Positions 1-6,587 of a DNA stretch of 8,347 nucleotides are shown here, piece after piece. The stretch covers positions 1 through 8,347 of the forward strand of contig CAKZPX010000162.1 of assembly GCA_937139435.1 (NCBI GenBank), written 5' to 3'. Position 1 is the stretch's first letter. Each line of letters begins with the position of its first letter. The translations under genes and the position numbers were made by a program. The stretch is from an uncultured bacterium. GTDB taxonomy: Bacteria > Hydrothermota > Tepidihabitantia > Tepidihabitantales > Tepidihabitantaceae. The notes beneath the pieces were generated by a model. It was not told the DNA's origin and searched no databases. It was given only the letters and a program-made list of their open reading frames with translations.

Positions 1-684
1 ATTTATATTCAGGAAGCGGCGTCAATGGTGCCGGTACTGGTGCTGAATCCTCAACCCGGCGAGCGGGTGCTGGATTTAGCCGCAGCACCGGGTTCTAAAA
101 CAACCCAGATGGCAGCGATGATGAGAAATACCGGGTTGATTGTTGCCAATGACATATCCTCGGACCGGGTGCGGGGATTGATCGGGAATGTTGACCGGAT
201 GGGATGTCTGAATGTGGCGGTCTGTCGAACCGACGGGATTGTTCTTGCCAAAAGGCTTGCCGGATTTTGTGACCGGGTGCTGGTAGATGCGCCCTGTTCT
301 TCTGAGGGTACAATAAGAAAGACGCGGGAGGCACTGCGACGCTGGTCGGTAAATGCGATTCAAAGGTTTACCCGGGTACAGAAGGGGATGATCTGTGCTG
401 GTTATCAGGCGTTAAGACCGGGTGGAGTGATGGTATATTCAACCTGTACAATAGCACCGGAGGAAAATGAAGGTGTGGTTGCATACCTTTTGCATCGATT
501 TCCTGAGGCTGAGGTAATTCCATTTGATGTTCCTGGTTTGCGGATGCGCTCCGCTTTTCTGGATTGGCAGGGACAATCATTTCCTTCCGCCATTGCTCAT
601 TGTCGTCGGATCCTCCCGCACGATAATGATACTGAGGCATTTTTTATTGCCCTGATTAGAAAACCAGTATATGGAAGCGATTGA
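1..684 (+). CDS. RNA (cytosine-5) methyltransferase, NOL1/NOP2/Sun family, 5'-truncated
   Basis: This is the C-terminal catalytic part of a SAM-dependent methyltransferase that makes 5-methylcytosine in rRNA or tRNA (RsmB/RsmF/Sun family). The frame is open to the first base, so the gene begins outside the window; the ATG at 25 is internal. The first codons (IYIQEAASMVPVL) match the family signature just before the SAM-binding motif, VLDLAAAPGSKTT, at codons 23-35. The two family cysteines are visible: PCSSEG with the motif IV Cys encoded at 295-297, and STCTIAPEENE with the motif VI Cys at 445-447, the latter normally the nucleophile. The N-terminal RNA-binding region is missing because of the window edge. 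It overlaps the next gene by 14 nt. Which RNA and which cytosine are modified cannot be read from this fragment. The family call is secure; RsmB versus RsmF is not. Confidence 0.93.
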   Translation: MYIQEAASMVPVLVLNPQPGERVLDLAAAPGSKTTQMAAMMRNTGLIVANDISSDRVRGLIGNVDRMGCLNVAVCRTDGIVLAKRLAGFCDRVLVDAPCSSEGTIRKTREALRRWSVNAIQRFTRVQKGMICAGYQALRPGGVMVYSTCTIAPEENEGVVAYLLHRFPEAEVIPFDVPGLRMRSAFLDWQGQSFPSAIAHCRRILPHDNDTEAFFIALIRKPVYGSD

Positions 685-1081
685 ATTTATCCGAAGGAGG
701 TTCGGTTTTGCCCCGGATTGGCTGGCAGGGCTGGAGCTGCTAAAAGAGCAGGGGGCGATTTTTGTTGGAACGCGGGCGGTAATGGAATTTAATCTCGTAA
801 AGCCAATGCGTCGGGGGTTGCGACTCTGTCGGGTATTCCCTCATTCTGTGAAACCGACAACATTCGCCATGCAGTTACTGTGGAGGGGCGCAAAGACTGG
901 TGTTGTGCAGGTGAGTGAACAGCAGGCAAAAGATTTAATTAATGGCAGCGAAATTGAGATCGATGCGCCGGTGGACAATGGATTTGTCTTAATAGTGTGG
1001 CAAAACTTTGTTGTTGGCGTGGGCTTTTATAAAAAACCGCTATTGAAGTCGCATATCCCCAGGGTTCGACCGGTGGATTAG
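671..1081 (+). CDS. PUA-like RNA-binding protein, probable detached C-terminal domain of the RsmF-type methyltransferase
   Basis: This 136-aa protein begins at an ATG 14 nt inside the methyltransferase gene, in the +1 frame. An in-frame TGA at 653-655 blocks any longer start of practical use. I see no Shine-Dalgarno, so translation is probably coupled. The layout resembles the PUA-like C-terminal region of RsmF-type enzymes: FGFAPDWLAG at residues 11-20, a central VFPHSVKPTTFAMQLL stretch (55-70), VSEQQAKDLINGSEI (81-95, like 'QARELIRGEE'), then GFVLIVWQNFVVGVGFYKKPLLKSHIPR (104-131). That last stretch parallels the family's 'GYVVL...PLGVG...LKSQIPK' ending. The likely role is to help the upstream methyltransferase dock on RNA. 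It ends 7 nt before the convergent TrmH-like stop. The call rests on motif resemblance; the split may be native or a frameshift. Confidence 0.7.
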   Translation: MEAIEFIRRRFGFAPDWLAGLELLKEQGAIFVGTRAVMEFNLVKPMRRGLRLCRVFPHSVKPTTFAMQLLWRGAKTGVVQVSEQQAKDLINGSEIEIDAPVDNGFVLIVWQNFVVGVGFYKKPLLKSHIPRVRPVD

Positions 1082-1088
1082 AAATAAA

Positions 1089-1670
1089 TTAGAAACGGTT
1101 TATTCTCCGGATGCATTCGTAAAGAACGACCGCGGCTGCGGTAGCCACATTAAGTGAGTTTTTATAGCCAAACACCGGTATATCAACTATTCCGTTACAG
1201 AGTTTCAGGGCATCCTGCGACACACCCAGCGCCTCATTACCAAGGACAATCGCAACCGGAAAATGGTATGGAAATTCATAATAAGGGATAGCACCGTTAA
1301 CGGTTTCTAGGGCAACAACCTGAACACCCTGGCTTTTTAAGTTGTGTACCGCCTCCGTAGTGTCCTGGAACCAGCGCCAGGGGACTGAGTCGGTTGTGCC
1401 CAGAGCGGTTTGCTGTAATTTGTGATGAGGAGGATGAGCGGTGTAGCCACAGGTGATGACCTCCTGAGCCCGCACTGTGTCGGCGAGCCGGAAAATCGCA
1501 CCGACATTAAAGGCACTCCGAAGGTTATCAAGAACGATATGAATGGGATGGCGGGGAAGGCGGGCAAATTCCTGTGGTGGCAGGGAAGAGTCCCGTGAAC
1601 GCACTTCGTAAAATGTTTCAATTCCATCAGGTGCGGGCAGGTGCCGGTAGTATTTTTTATTTTTCTCCAT
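1089..1670 (-). CDS. TrmH/SpoU-family RNA 2'-O-ribose methyltransferase
   Basis: This 193-aa SPOUT-class enzyme would transfer a methyl group from SAM to a ribose 2'-OH in tRNA or rRNA. All three SpoU motifs are present. Motif 1 is NLRSAFNVGAIFR (residues 49-61) with the conserved Arg61. Motif 2 is IVLGNEALGVS (141-151) with Asn145, Glu146 and Gly149. Motif 3 is IPVFGYKNSLNVATAAAVVLYE (164-185), which forms the trefoil-knot SAM site with Ser172-Leu173-Asn174. The middle part (LGTTDSVPW, residues 90-98) is also typical. It is compact, and I see no L30e-like N-terminal RNA-binding domain, only about 40 extra residues. The ATG overlaps the end of the aldolase gene by 14 nt with no clear Shine-Dalgarno, so translation is probably coupled. 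The target nucleotide cannot be predicted. Confidence 0.93.
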   Translation of the reverse strand: MEKNKKYYRHLPAPDGIETFYEVRSRDSSLPPQEFARLPRHPIHIVLDNLRSAFNVGAIFRLADTVRAQEVITCGYTAHPPHHKLQQTALGTTDSVPWRWFQDTTEAVHNLKSQGVQVVALETVNGAIPYYEFPYHFPVAIVLGNEALGVSQDALKLCNGIVDIPVFGYKNSLNVATAAAVVLYECIRRINRF

Positions 1671-2298
1671 TGATAGATTTTAGAGTTCTCTGCGCTGCCC
1701 GGTCTATCTGTTCAATGGTTCGCAGCGCCCGGGTTAGTGTTTCTCCGGAGGCGATGATGCCGTGTCTTGCCCATACAACGGCGCGATGTTTCCTTAACTC
1801 CTTTCCGGTATGAACTGCCAGTTCCATTGAACCCGGGGGCAGGGGGGGTATTACTGAGAGAGGGATTGACTGGCGGGAAAGTTGTTTTTGCAGCTGAACA
1901 GGGTTGGTGACAATTTCAGTTATGCGGACGAGATTGGCCGGGTGGGTATGGAGGAGCGCTTTTTCTTTTTTTCGGTAACGCAGCAGGGTGCGCTGACCAA
2001 TAATATGGGCGGAAATTTCTTCGGTTGGTCTTACACCTTCAGGTAGTACTGTGTAACCTGTGCCGGTTTTTGCCGGTTTGACCAGACAGATAAAAGGGAG
2101 GGGGTTGCTGGCAATCGTTTTCATTGTCGCACCGGTGATTTTTGTTAAGATATGTCCTTTAATCCGAATAGAAAAGTTGCCGGCATTTTTCTTTGCCCAG
2201 TGCAGTTTAACCAGACGCTGGGCGACTTTAATAATCTGGAGTATATGGGGACGAATGGGACTAATGATGCTGGTGGTTAATTCAAAATGTTTTTGCAC
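1657..2298 (-). CDS. Class II aldolase/adducin-family protein, rhamnulose-1-phosphate-aldolase-like
   Basis: This 213-aa protein belongs to the zinc-dependent aldolase superfamily of RhaD, FucA and AraD. Visible motifs are NAGNFSIR (38-45, phosphate-binding 'GN.S' region), PTEEISAH (91-98, with Glu94 at the likely catalytic-acid position), LLHTHP (115-120, zinc ligands His117 and His119) and VVWARHG (174-180, third ligand His179). The segment after HTHP (ANLVRITEIV...QLQKQL, then an 'LPPGSMEL' stretch) resembles E. coli RhaD more than FucA. RhaD is about 274 aa, so this form is shorter. The GTG at 2296-2298 is the first usable start, since an in-frame TAA lies nine bases upstream. There is no rhamnose operon here; the partner is an RNA methyltransferase. 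The substrate is unknown, and a dehydratase or epimerase role within the superfamily remains possible. Confidence 0.85.
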   Translation of the reverse strand: MQKHFELTTSIISPIRPHILQIIKVAQRLVKLHWAKKNAGNFSIRIKGHILTKITGATMKTIASNPLPFICLVKPAKTGTGYTVLPEGVRPTEEISAHIIGQRTLLRYRKKEKALLHTHPANLVRITEIVTNPVQLQKQLSRQSIPLSVIPPLPPGSMELAVHTGKELRKHRAVVWARHGIIASGETLTRALRTIEQIDRAAQRTLKSINGEK

Positions 2299-2304
2299 TG
2301 CAAT

Positions 2305-2333
2305 TAATTATCCACCGCAACCGAACGAGTCAA
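2305..2333 (-). promoter_or_regulatory. Putative promoter of the aldolase-trmH pair, possibly leaderless
   Basis: On the - strand, TTGACT (2333-2328) is followed after 17 nt by TAATTA (2310-2305). A GATAAT at 2312-2307 (15-nt spacer) is an alternative -10. Only 6 nt separate TAATTA from the GTG start, so transcription would begin at or next to the start codon. A GGTGG about 13 nt upstream of the GTG is too far to be a good Shine-Dalgarno. The -35 is convincing and the -10 is poor. Confidence 0.45.
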
Positions 2334-2363
2334 GTGTTGCCAGAGCCCGGAAGCTGTTGTTTG

Positions 2364-2402
2364 TTGACTAACAGGTTTTGTGGGTTAGGATATAAAAAGG
2401 AG
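2364..2402 (+). promoter_or_regulatory. Putative promoter and Shine-Dalgarno of the DUF4177-cvpA pair
   Basis: TTGACT (2364-2369), a 16-nt spacer and TAGGAT (2386-2391) form a candidate promoter. A strong Shine-Dalgarno AAGGAG (2397-2402) lies 7 nt before the ATG at 2410. If this promoter is used, the leader is only about a dozen bases with the Shine-Dalgarno at its 5' end. The -35 sits 30 bp from the opposing -35 of the aldolase gene, so the two units are divergently transcribed from one short region. The Shine-Dalgarno is clear; the -10 is weak. Confidence 0.5.
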
Positions 2403-2409
2403 TGTCATT

Positions 2410-2676
2410 ATGACCCAGTGGGAGTATAAATTTTTGCAGATAGATATCAACCTTAGTCCAATTTTGAAGATGGCGCGCTGGGGTGTCCAGGTGCCCGGAG
2501 AAAAGAAGCCACGAGATACTATGGAGGGTGTGGAGGCTTATGTAAATGACCTGGGACGAGAGGGCTGGGAGCTGGTTGCTACCGTCAATGGTTCTGAACA
2601 TAGTGGTATTATTACCCGGGCGGTGCTTTTTTTTAAGCGACCGATCGCTCGGGCAACAGAAAAACGTCCGGAATGA
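2410..2676 (+). CDS. Small DUF4177-like protein
   Basis: This 88-aa soluble protein has the hallmarks of the DUF4177 family: WEYKFLQID near the N-terminus (residues 4-12), the LGREGWELVATVNG core (48-61), and an AVLFFKRP strand near the end (71-78). The middle section (residues 14-42) is longer than the simplest members and contains WGVQVPGEKK. A strong AAGGAG Shine-Dalgarno supports the ATG start. Its stop overlaps the next start (ATGA, 2673-2676), which implies co-translation with the CvpA-like membrane protein. I know of no established biochemical function for DUF4177. The pairing hints at a partner or regulator of the membrane protein, which is inference only. Confidence 0.82.
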   Translation: MTQWEYKFLQIDINLSPILKMARWGVQVPGEKKPRDTMEGVEAYVNDLGREGWELVATVNGSEHSGIITRAVLFFKRPIARATEKRPE

Positions 2677-3164
2677 AGTTTAACTGGGTAGACCTTCTGG
2701 CGATCGGAGCGGTCACCACCGGTGCAGCGATTCAGTTTCTTCGCTCCATACGGGATTTCTCGCTGGTATTTTACGAGACGCTGCTTTTTATCGGCGCGTT
2801 GATAGCGACAGTGCGGTTATTCCTGCCGGTACATAAGTTATTATCTATTTCTCCAGTAATTGCCTTTGTTGGGGTGTTTGTTATTCTGGTGGTGCTGGGG
2901 ATATTAGTGGCAACACTGATTAACCAGTTTTTTGAGTTCAGTCTGGGCGCCTTTGACTATTTTTTCGGGCTGTTACTCGGAATTGTTTGTGGTTTTGTCT
3001 TCGGTCATGCGTTATTGAGAACGGTGTTGCTGGGTTTCTGCCTTAGCAATCCGGCGGTTGCCGAGGCGGTCCGAAGTTCCTGGATGGCAAGTCAGGTGCT
3101 TTATTTCGGGGCGTTTCGGGAGTTGCTTGGTCTTTTAAGGATTGCCCGTTACCACAATATTTAA
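2673..3164 (+). CDS. CvpA-family inner-membrane protein
   Basis: This 163-aa, strongly hydrophobic protein has four likely membrane helices, around residues 5-23, 30-50, 61-83 and 94-118, followed by an amphipathic C-terminal part. The order matches CvpA proteins: an N-terminal 'NWVDLL' start, an 'FDYFFGLLLGIVCGFVFG' helix (like 'lDrllGallGll.G') and a conserved serine-rich turn 'AVRSSWMASQVL' (132-143). CvpA was first described as needed for colicin V production and is now linked to envelope integrity; the molecular activity is unclear. It starts inside the stop of the DUF4177-like gene. Its TAA at 3162-3164 lies in a TTAA that also supplies the convergent tldE stop, with no terminator between. 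Sequence divergence makes the family call likely rather than certain. Confidence 0.75.
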   Translation: MKFNWVDLLAIGAVTTGAAIQFLRSIRDFSLVFYETLLFIGALIATVRLFLPVHKLLSISPVIAFVGVFVILVVLGILVATLINQFFEFSLGAFDYFFGLLLGIVCGFVFGHALLRTVLLGFCLSNPAVAEAVRSSWMASQVLYFGAFRELLGLLRIARYHNI

Positions 3165-4498
3165 GCAACGGTTAGTTCCATCTGTACCCAGGGGAGTACA
3201 CCCGAGCCAATCGCTTTTGTTTCCTGACTGATTGCACCAATTGTTTTTAAACAGTCAAGGGCGTTACCTTTTATTGCCCAGCGTCCGGGTTCCGGGAGAG
3301 AAGCGATTTCACCGTTGCGGATTGTTCTGCCGAAATAAAGCGGGTTACTGAAATCGCCGGTTGTTCGGTTGGCGGTGTGAAACCCCAGTAACTTTTTAAC
3401 CACTACTCCGTGATTTATCCCCTTAACAATTTCCTCGAGCGGTTTATCCCCGGGTGCCAGGTAGATGTCATTGATTGTGCAGCGCACCGGTGCTTCGTGT
3501 TCGTTTTCAATCAATACCGGTCTTCTCCTGCCGTTACCAGTGGATTCTCTCCCTTCTTTTAAAGCGGTAGCACGGTCGTAGAGAAAGGTTTTGAGGATGC
3601 CGTTTTCAATTATCATATTTTTTCGGCTGGGAGTGCCCTCGTCATCAACAGGAAATGTGTTGCCATCGTAGGGAGCGGTGGCATCGTCCCAGAGCGTTAC
3701 TAATTCACTGGCAATCCGCGCACCAGGACGGAATTTAGACATCCCCTCCTGCACTGTGGAGGCATAAAGGTGTTCGGCAACCAGTTGGCGCAGGATTTCT
3801 TCCAGCATTACCGGATGGATGATTGCCGGGACAGTTTTTCCTTTTAACCCTTCCGTCTCCGGGGTCGTTTCGGTAGCCGGCAGATTGCGGGCAACAGCTG
3901 CGCCCAAGGCGATGACCTGCTCAATGTCCGGTAGTTTTCGGGTTCCGACAAAGTCAAAATCCTTGGAGTTGACTTCTGCCATTGCCGAAAAACCGGTTCT
4001 TTCTGCATATGCCGGTTCGGAGCTATGGAGTGTGGTCAGAAGCCGGTTTTCCAGTTCAATCCATATCCTGCCTTCAATGGTTTCAATTTTGCCGGTTTCG
4101 TAGGCACGGTTAACAAGAAGGAGGGCGATTTTTTGCACCTCATCCGGATTGTCCAGCAGTCGGGCGACCGCCGGGTCAAAGGTGAGAAGTTTTTGCGCTG
4201 GCGGTTCAATTATGGCAAAAGAGGGGTAAGGTGCTGGTGCTGCCCGGACCAGGGCGGTGTTTATGCCGCGTTCAATTAAATCAATGTCTGGTTCAGTTAC
4301 CGGTAGATAGGCGATTTTACCACGTTTTAAGATGCGTAAACCGGCAGAAAATATCGCTTCGTTCAGTTCCAGTGATATCTCTTTGTTCTCAATTCGGGCG
4401 TTCAATGTCCTTTTACTGGTGAGCAGTACCTCAACATCGTCCACCTTTAATTTCCCTGTCAAACGTTTAACCTTTTCGGCAAATTTTATCAGATCCAT
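3161..4498 (-). CDS. tldE: TldE (PmbA), non-catalytic partner of the TldD/E metalloprotease
   Basis: This 445-aa protein is close to the E. coli PmbA/TldE length of 450. It lacks the HExxxH zinc motif, as expected for TldE, which forms a heterodimer with TldD that cleaves unfolded peptides. E. coli TldD/E matures microcin B17 and degrades CcdA. Family features seen: an early IENKEISLELNEA segment (36-47); the central signature DDATAPYDGNTF-VDDEGTP (271-290) followed by IIENGILKTFLYDRATA (296-312); STGNGRR (319-325); and GDFSNP-GRTIRNGEI (381-398). It lies 3 nt behind tldD and is surely co-transcribed. A GGGGT stretch about 6 nt upstream of the ATG may serve as Shine-Dalgarno. The stop overlaps the convergent cvpA-like stop by 4 bp. 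Confidence 0.93.
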   Translation of the reverse strand: MDLIKFAEKVKRLTGKLKVDDVEVLLTSKRTLNARIENKEISLELNEAIFSAGLRILKRGKIAYLPVTEPDIDLIERGINTALVRAAPAPYPSFAIIEPPAQKLLTFDPAVARLLDNPDEVQKIALLLVNRAYETGKIETIEGRIWIELENRLLTTLHSSEPAYAERTGFSAMAEVNSKDFDFVGTRKLPDIEQVIALGAAVARNLPATETTPETEGLKGKTVPAIIHPVMLEEILRQLVAEHLYASTVQEGMSKFRPGARIASELVTLWDDATAPYDGNTFPVDDEGTPSRKNMIIENGILKTFLYDRATALKEGRESTGNGRRRPVLIENEHEAPVRCTINDIYLAPGDKPLEEIVKGINHGVVVKKLLGFHTANRTTGDFSNPLYFGRTIRNGEIASLPEPGRWAIKGNALDCLKTIGAISQETKAIGSGVLPWVQMELTVA

Positions 4499-4501
4499 AA
4501 T

Positions 4502-6004
4502 CTACCCCTGAACAGAAAGTCCCATATATTCATTGTTTTTAATCCTTGTCCAGACCGGACCGCCATCGCCGACGTATTTTGTTTGCCCCTTGCCACAGAA
4601 TCCGACATCGGAGATTGAGACCGGTCCGGCAAAGCCGTCAACATAACGGAGCGCATAAAGGGTTTTAGCCGAGAAATTCGCCGGTTTAACAGTCCTGGTC
4701 ACCCTGCCGTTTTCAATCAGATAGCCGATGAGAACCGATGAGGACATGCCGTCCTTAGATACCGCACCGCCCGCGGTCCCCTGAAGGATTATTCCGCGGG
4801 GAATGTCTTTGATAAGTTCGTCAAGGGATCGGAACCAGTTGCTTTTTGCTGCTGGCATAACATAGGTATTGGACATGCGGGGAATTCGTGGGTCACCCAG
4901 TTCGCTGAATGCCCCGCCGTTAGGTGTTAAGCCAAAATAGGCGGCGGTCTCCCGGTTGAGGATCATTCCTTTTGCCTGACCGTTTTCCGCCAGCATTTTC
5001 GTCTGCACCTCTACGCCTTCATCGTCAATGAATTCGGTGCCGAAACCCTCGTCAAATATTCCTGGTAACGGTCCGTCCATAATGTGGACATTTTCTGCTG
5101 CCACCATTCCCCGGGGAACACCGTTCTGGTCGATGATGCCGGAACTGCCCGCCTTGACAATATCAGCCTCAAAGTTATGTCCTAATGCTTCGTGGACAAA
5201 TACTCCGAGGGTTGTGTAATGCAGGACGAAATGGGTAAGGGATTTTATCTCTTCCGGAGAAAGTGTTATTGCGTTCTGGAGTTCTACCGTTTTCTCCATC
5301 CATTCCCGGATATGGCGCACCGCTGTCCGGCTGAGGGTAAGGCCATTTTTACCACGGGCGACAACAGAAGTATAAGGTAAAGGATTACCCAGCCGGGCAC
5401 GGGTCTGGGTCAATTTTCCATCAGGACCTTTAACCCGTGTAAGCAACTGGAGAAAAGTCCGGGGCATTACCTGGGTTTTAAATACACCCTCGGTGTCGGC
5501 TACGACCTTTTCTTCTCTTTGAGAGAAAAACCAGTATTCCGGTTTTAATTCTACTCCGGGATATTTCCGTTCTACCTCCCGGGCGATTTTCTCCACACCG
5601 GTAATTATGGCGCTGAATATTCCAGCGGCAGGAAAAGTCCGCGGGGCTGCTGTGCCGTAGTGAACTTTTTCAGGATTGGGTATTGGAGCCAGTTGCACCG
5701 GTCTGGGCGGAGCAGGGGATACTTTAAGCAGTTTTACACCGTTATCAACCGCTTCCTTTAATGATAACAGGTCCAGGGTTCCTACCTTTATTTCTGTCTT
5801 TTTTCCGTCGGCTAAGAGTCGCAATTGCACACGTGCCTTGGCATTAAAAGGCTTCTGAATCAGGCGGTCAGGAAGTTTCTGCATTTCTATTTTTAAAACT
5901 CTTTCATAGAGGATGTCGGCATACTCCACTTTCTGGGCGGCATATTTTAACACCTGATTGACAATTCTTTTTATTTTCGTTTCTTCCGGGATTGTAGGTG
6001 GCAT
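4502..6004 (-). CDS. tldD: TldD, zinc metalloprotease subunit of TldD/E
   Basis: This 500-aa protein is slightly longer than E. coli TldD (481). The catalytic zinc motif is intact: VHEALGH with His271, Glu272 and His276. The C-terminal FCGKGQ supplies Cys470 at the place of the third zinc ligand, Cys454 in E. coli. Other family landmarks are FIDDEGVEVQTKMLAENGQAKG (325-346), IPRMSNTYVMPA (374-385), an SSSVLIGYLIENGRV segment (421-435) and GDGGPV near the end (479-484). With TldE it forms a cytosolic protease that threads unfolded peptides into an inner chamber. No RiPP precursor or toxin-antitoxin gene is visible here, so the native substrate is unknown. The ATG has no Shine-Dalgarno and sits 5 nt after a TATACT box, suggesting a leaderless message. 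Confidence 0.96.
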   Translation of the reverse strand: MPPTIPEETKIKRIVNQVLKYAAQKVEYADILYERVLKIEMQKLPDRLIQKPFNAKARVQLRLLADGKKTEIKVGTLDLLSLKEAVDNGVKLLKVSPAPPRPVQLAPIPNPEKVHYGTAAPRTFPAAGIFSAIITGVEKIAREVERKYPGVELKPEYWFFSQREEKVVADTEGVFKTQVMPRTFLQLLTRVKGPDGKLTQTRARLGNPLPYTSVVARGKNGLTLSRTAVRHIREWMEKTVELQNAITLSPEEIKSLTHFVLHYTTLGVFVHEALGHNFEADIVKAGSSGIIDQNGVPRGMVAAENVHIMDGPLPGIFDEGFGTEFIDDEGVEVQTKMLAENGQAKGMILNRETAAYFGLTPNGGAFSELGDPRIPRMSNTYVMPAAKSNWFRSLDELIKDIPRGIILQGTAGGAVSKDGMSSSVLIGYLIENGRVTRTVKPANFSAKTLYALRYVDGFAGPVSISDVGFCGKGQTKYVGDGGPVWTRIKNNEYMGLSVQG

Positions 6005-6009
6005 AGTTT

Positions 6010-6036
6010 AGTATATAAAATCGCTCTAAAAGTCAA
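6010..6036 (-). promoter_or_regulatory. Putative leaderless promoter of tldD-tldE
   Basis: On the - strand, TTGACT (6036-6031) precedes TATACT (6015-6010) with a 15-nt spacer; a TACTAA register at 6013-6008 would give 17 nt. Five bases separate TATACT from the ATG of tldD, so transcription would begin at about the A of ATG. No purine-rich Shine-Dalgarno is present in the 30 nt upstream. The last three bases of the preceding terminator hairpin form part of the -35 box. Confidence 0.55.
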
Positions 6037-6060
6037 GCGGGTCCATTAAGGACCCGCTTG
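6034..6060 (-). terminator. Hairpin terminator downstream of the RRM gene
   Basis: CAAGCGGGTCC (6034-6044) and GGACCCGCTTG (6050-6060) form a perfect 11-bp stem with a 5-nt ATTAA loop, 20 nt past the RRM stop codon. Read on the - strand the hairpin is followed by ACTTTT, a weak T-tract. In the opposite direction only TTT follows. It most likely ends the RRM transcript, perhaps incompletely. Confidence 0.75.
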
Positions 6061-6080
6061 TTTGCTGTGTCGTTATTATC

Positions 6081-6434
6081 TTACCAGCGTCGGTTAGAAA
6101 AACCGCCACTACCGCTTGAACGACCGCCGCGGCGCTGACCACCGCTGCTCCGCTGGGAACGTCCGCTAAAGCCGCCCCGGCTCTCAGTGCGTTCCCGTGC
6201 CTCGTTTACATTCAGAGACCGGTCTTCAAGTGTGTAGCCATTTAATCCGCTGATAGCGGCCTGTGCCGCCTCTTCGGTAGCCATCTCAATGAAGGCGAAC
6301 CCACGAGGGCGATTGGTAAAACGGTCGGTCACGATATTTACCGAAACCACCTCGCCATGCTGGCTGAACAGGTCTTTTAACTGCGTTTCGGTTGCGCTGA
6401 AGGGCAGATTGCCCACAAACAAGCGCTTGCTCAT
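6081..6434 (-). CDS. Glycine-rich RNA-binding protein with one RRM domain
   Basis: This 117-aa protein has one RNA recognition motif over residues 3-82 and a short arginine/glycine/serine tail (86-117, several RGG/GRS elements) ending in NRRW. RNP2 is LFVGNL (5-10) and RNP1 is RGFAFIEM (44-51), with aromatic residues Phe6, Phe46 and Phe48 in the RNA-contacting positions. Proteins of this shape occur in cyanobacteria and several other bacterial phyla. Cyanobacterial ones are often cold-induced, but their targets are mostly unknown. The ATG follows a strong Shine-Dalgarno (AGGAGG, 6448-6443, 8-nt spacing). A long structured leader and its own promoter lie upstream, and a hairpin terminator lies downstream, so it is probably monocistronic. 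Autoregulation through the leader is a reasonable hypothesis, not shown. Confidence 0.95.
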   Translation of the reverse strand: MSKRLFVGNLPFSATETQLKDLFSQHGEVVSVNIVTDRFTNRPRGFAFIEMATEEAAQAAISGLNGYTLEDRSLNVNEARERTESRGGFSGRSQRSSGGQRRGGRSSGSGGFSNRRW

Positions 6435-6442
6435 AACTTTAT

Positions 6443-6448
6443 CCTCCT
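6443..6448 (-). promoter_or_regulatory. Strong Shine-Dalgarno of the RRM gene
   Basis: AGGAGG on the - strand lies 8 nt before the ATG at 6434 and fixes the start. It contrasts with the absence of such a site before tldD and the Ig-like gene. Confidence 0.9.
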
Positions 6449-6587
6449 GTTTTTGCTCAAGAATCGTTCAAAAGGTGGGTTCGCACACGGACCAAGTTAG
6501 GAAAACTCCTGTGGTGCCTATGCAGCACCCGAAGACCCTGAACGCTTCTTAGCACTGTTTCTTTCGGGTTGCTAATATACTTTTTGT

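Noticed and set aside
3161..6004. A RiPP or microcin maturation cluster built on TldD/E
   Set aside because: No precursor peptide, cyclodehydratase, radical SAM enzyme or exporter is visible nearby. TldD/E alone is widespread housekeeping.
6289..6552. 87-codon + strand frame across the RRM start and leader
   Set aside because: It is antisense to the well-supported RRM gene and has no recognisable domain.
6454..6554. The roughly 100-nt folded element as an SRP (4.5S) RNA
   Set aside because: The size and long stem fit, but the conserved GGAA-tetraloop and symmetric-loop motif of SRP domain IV is not present on either strand.
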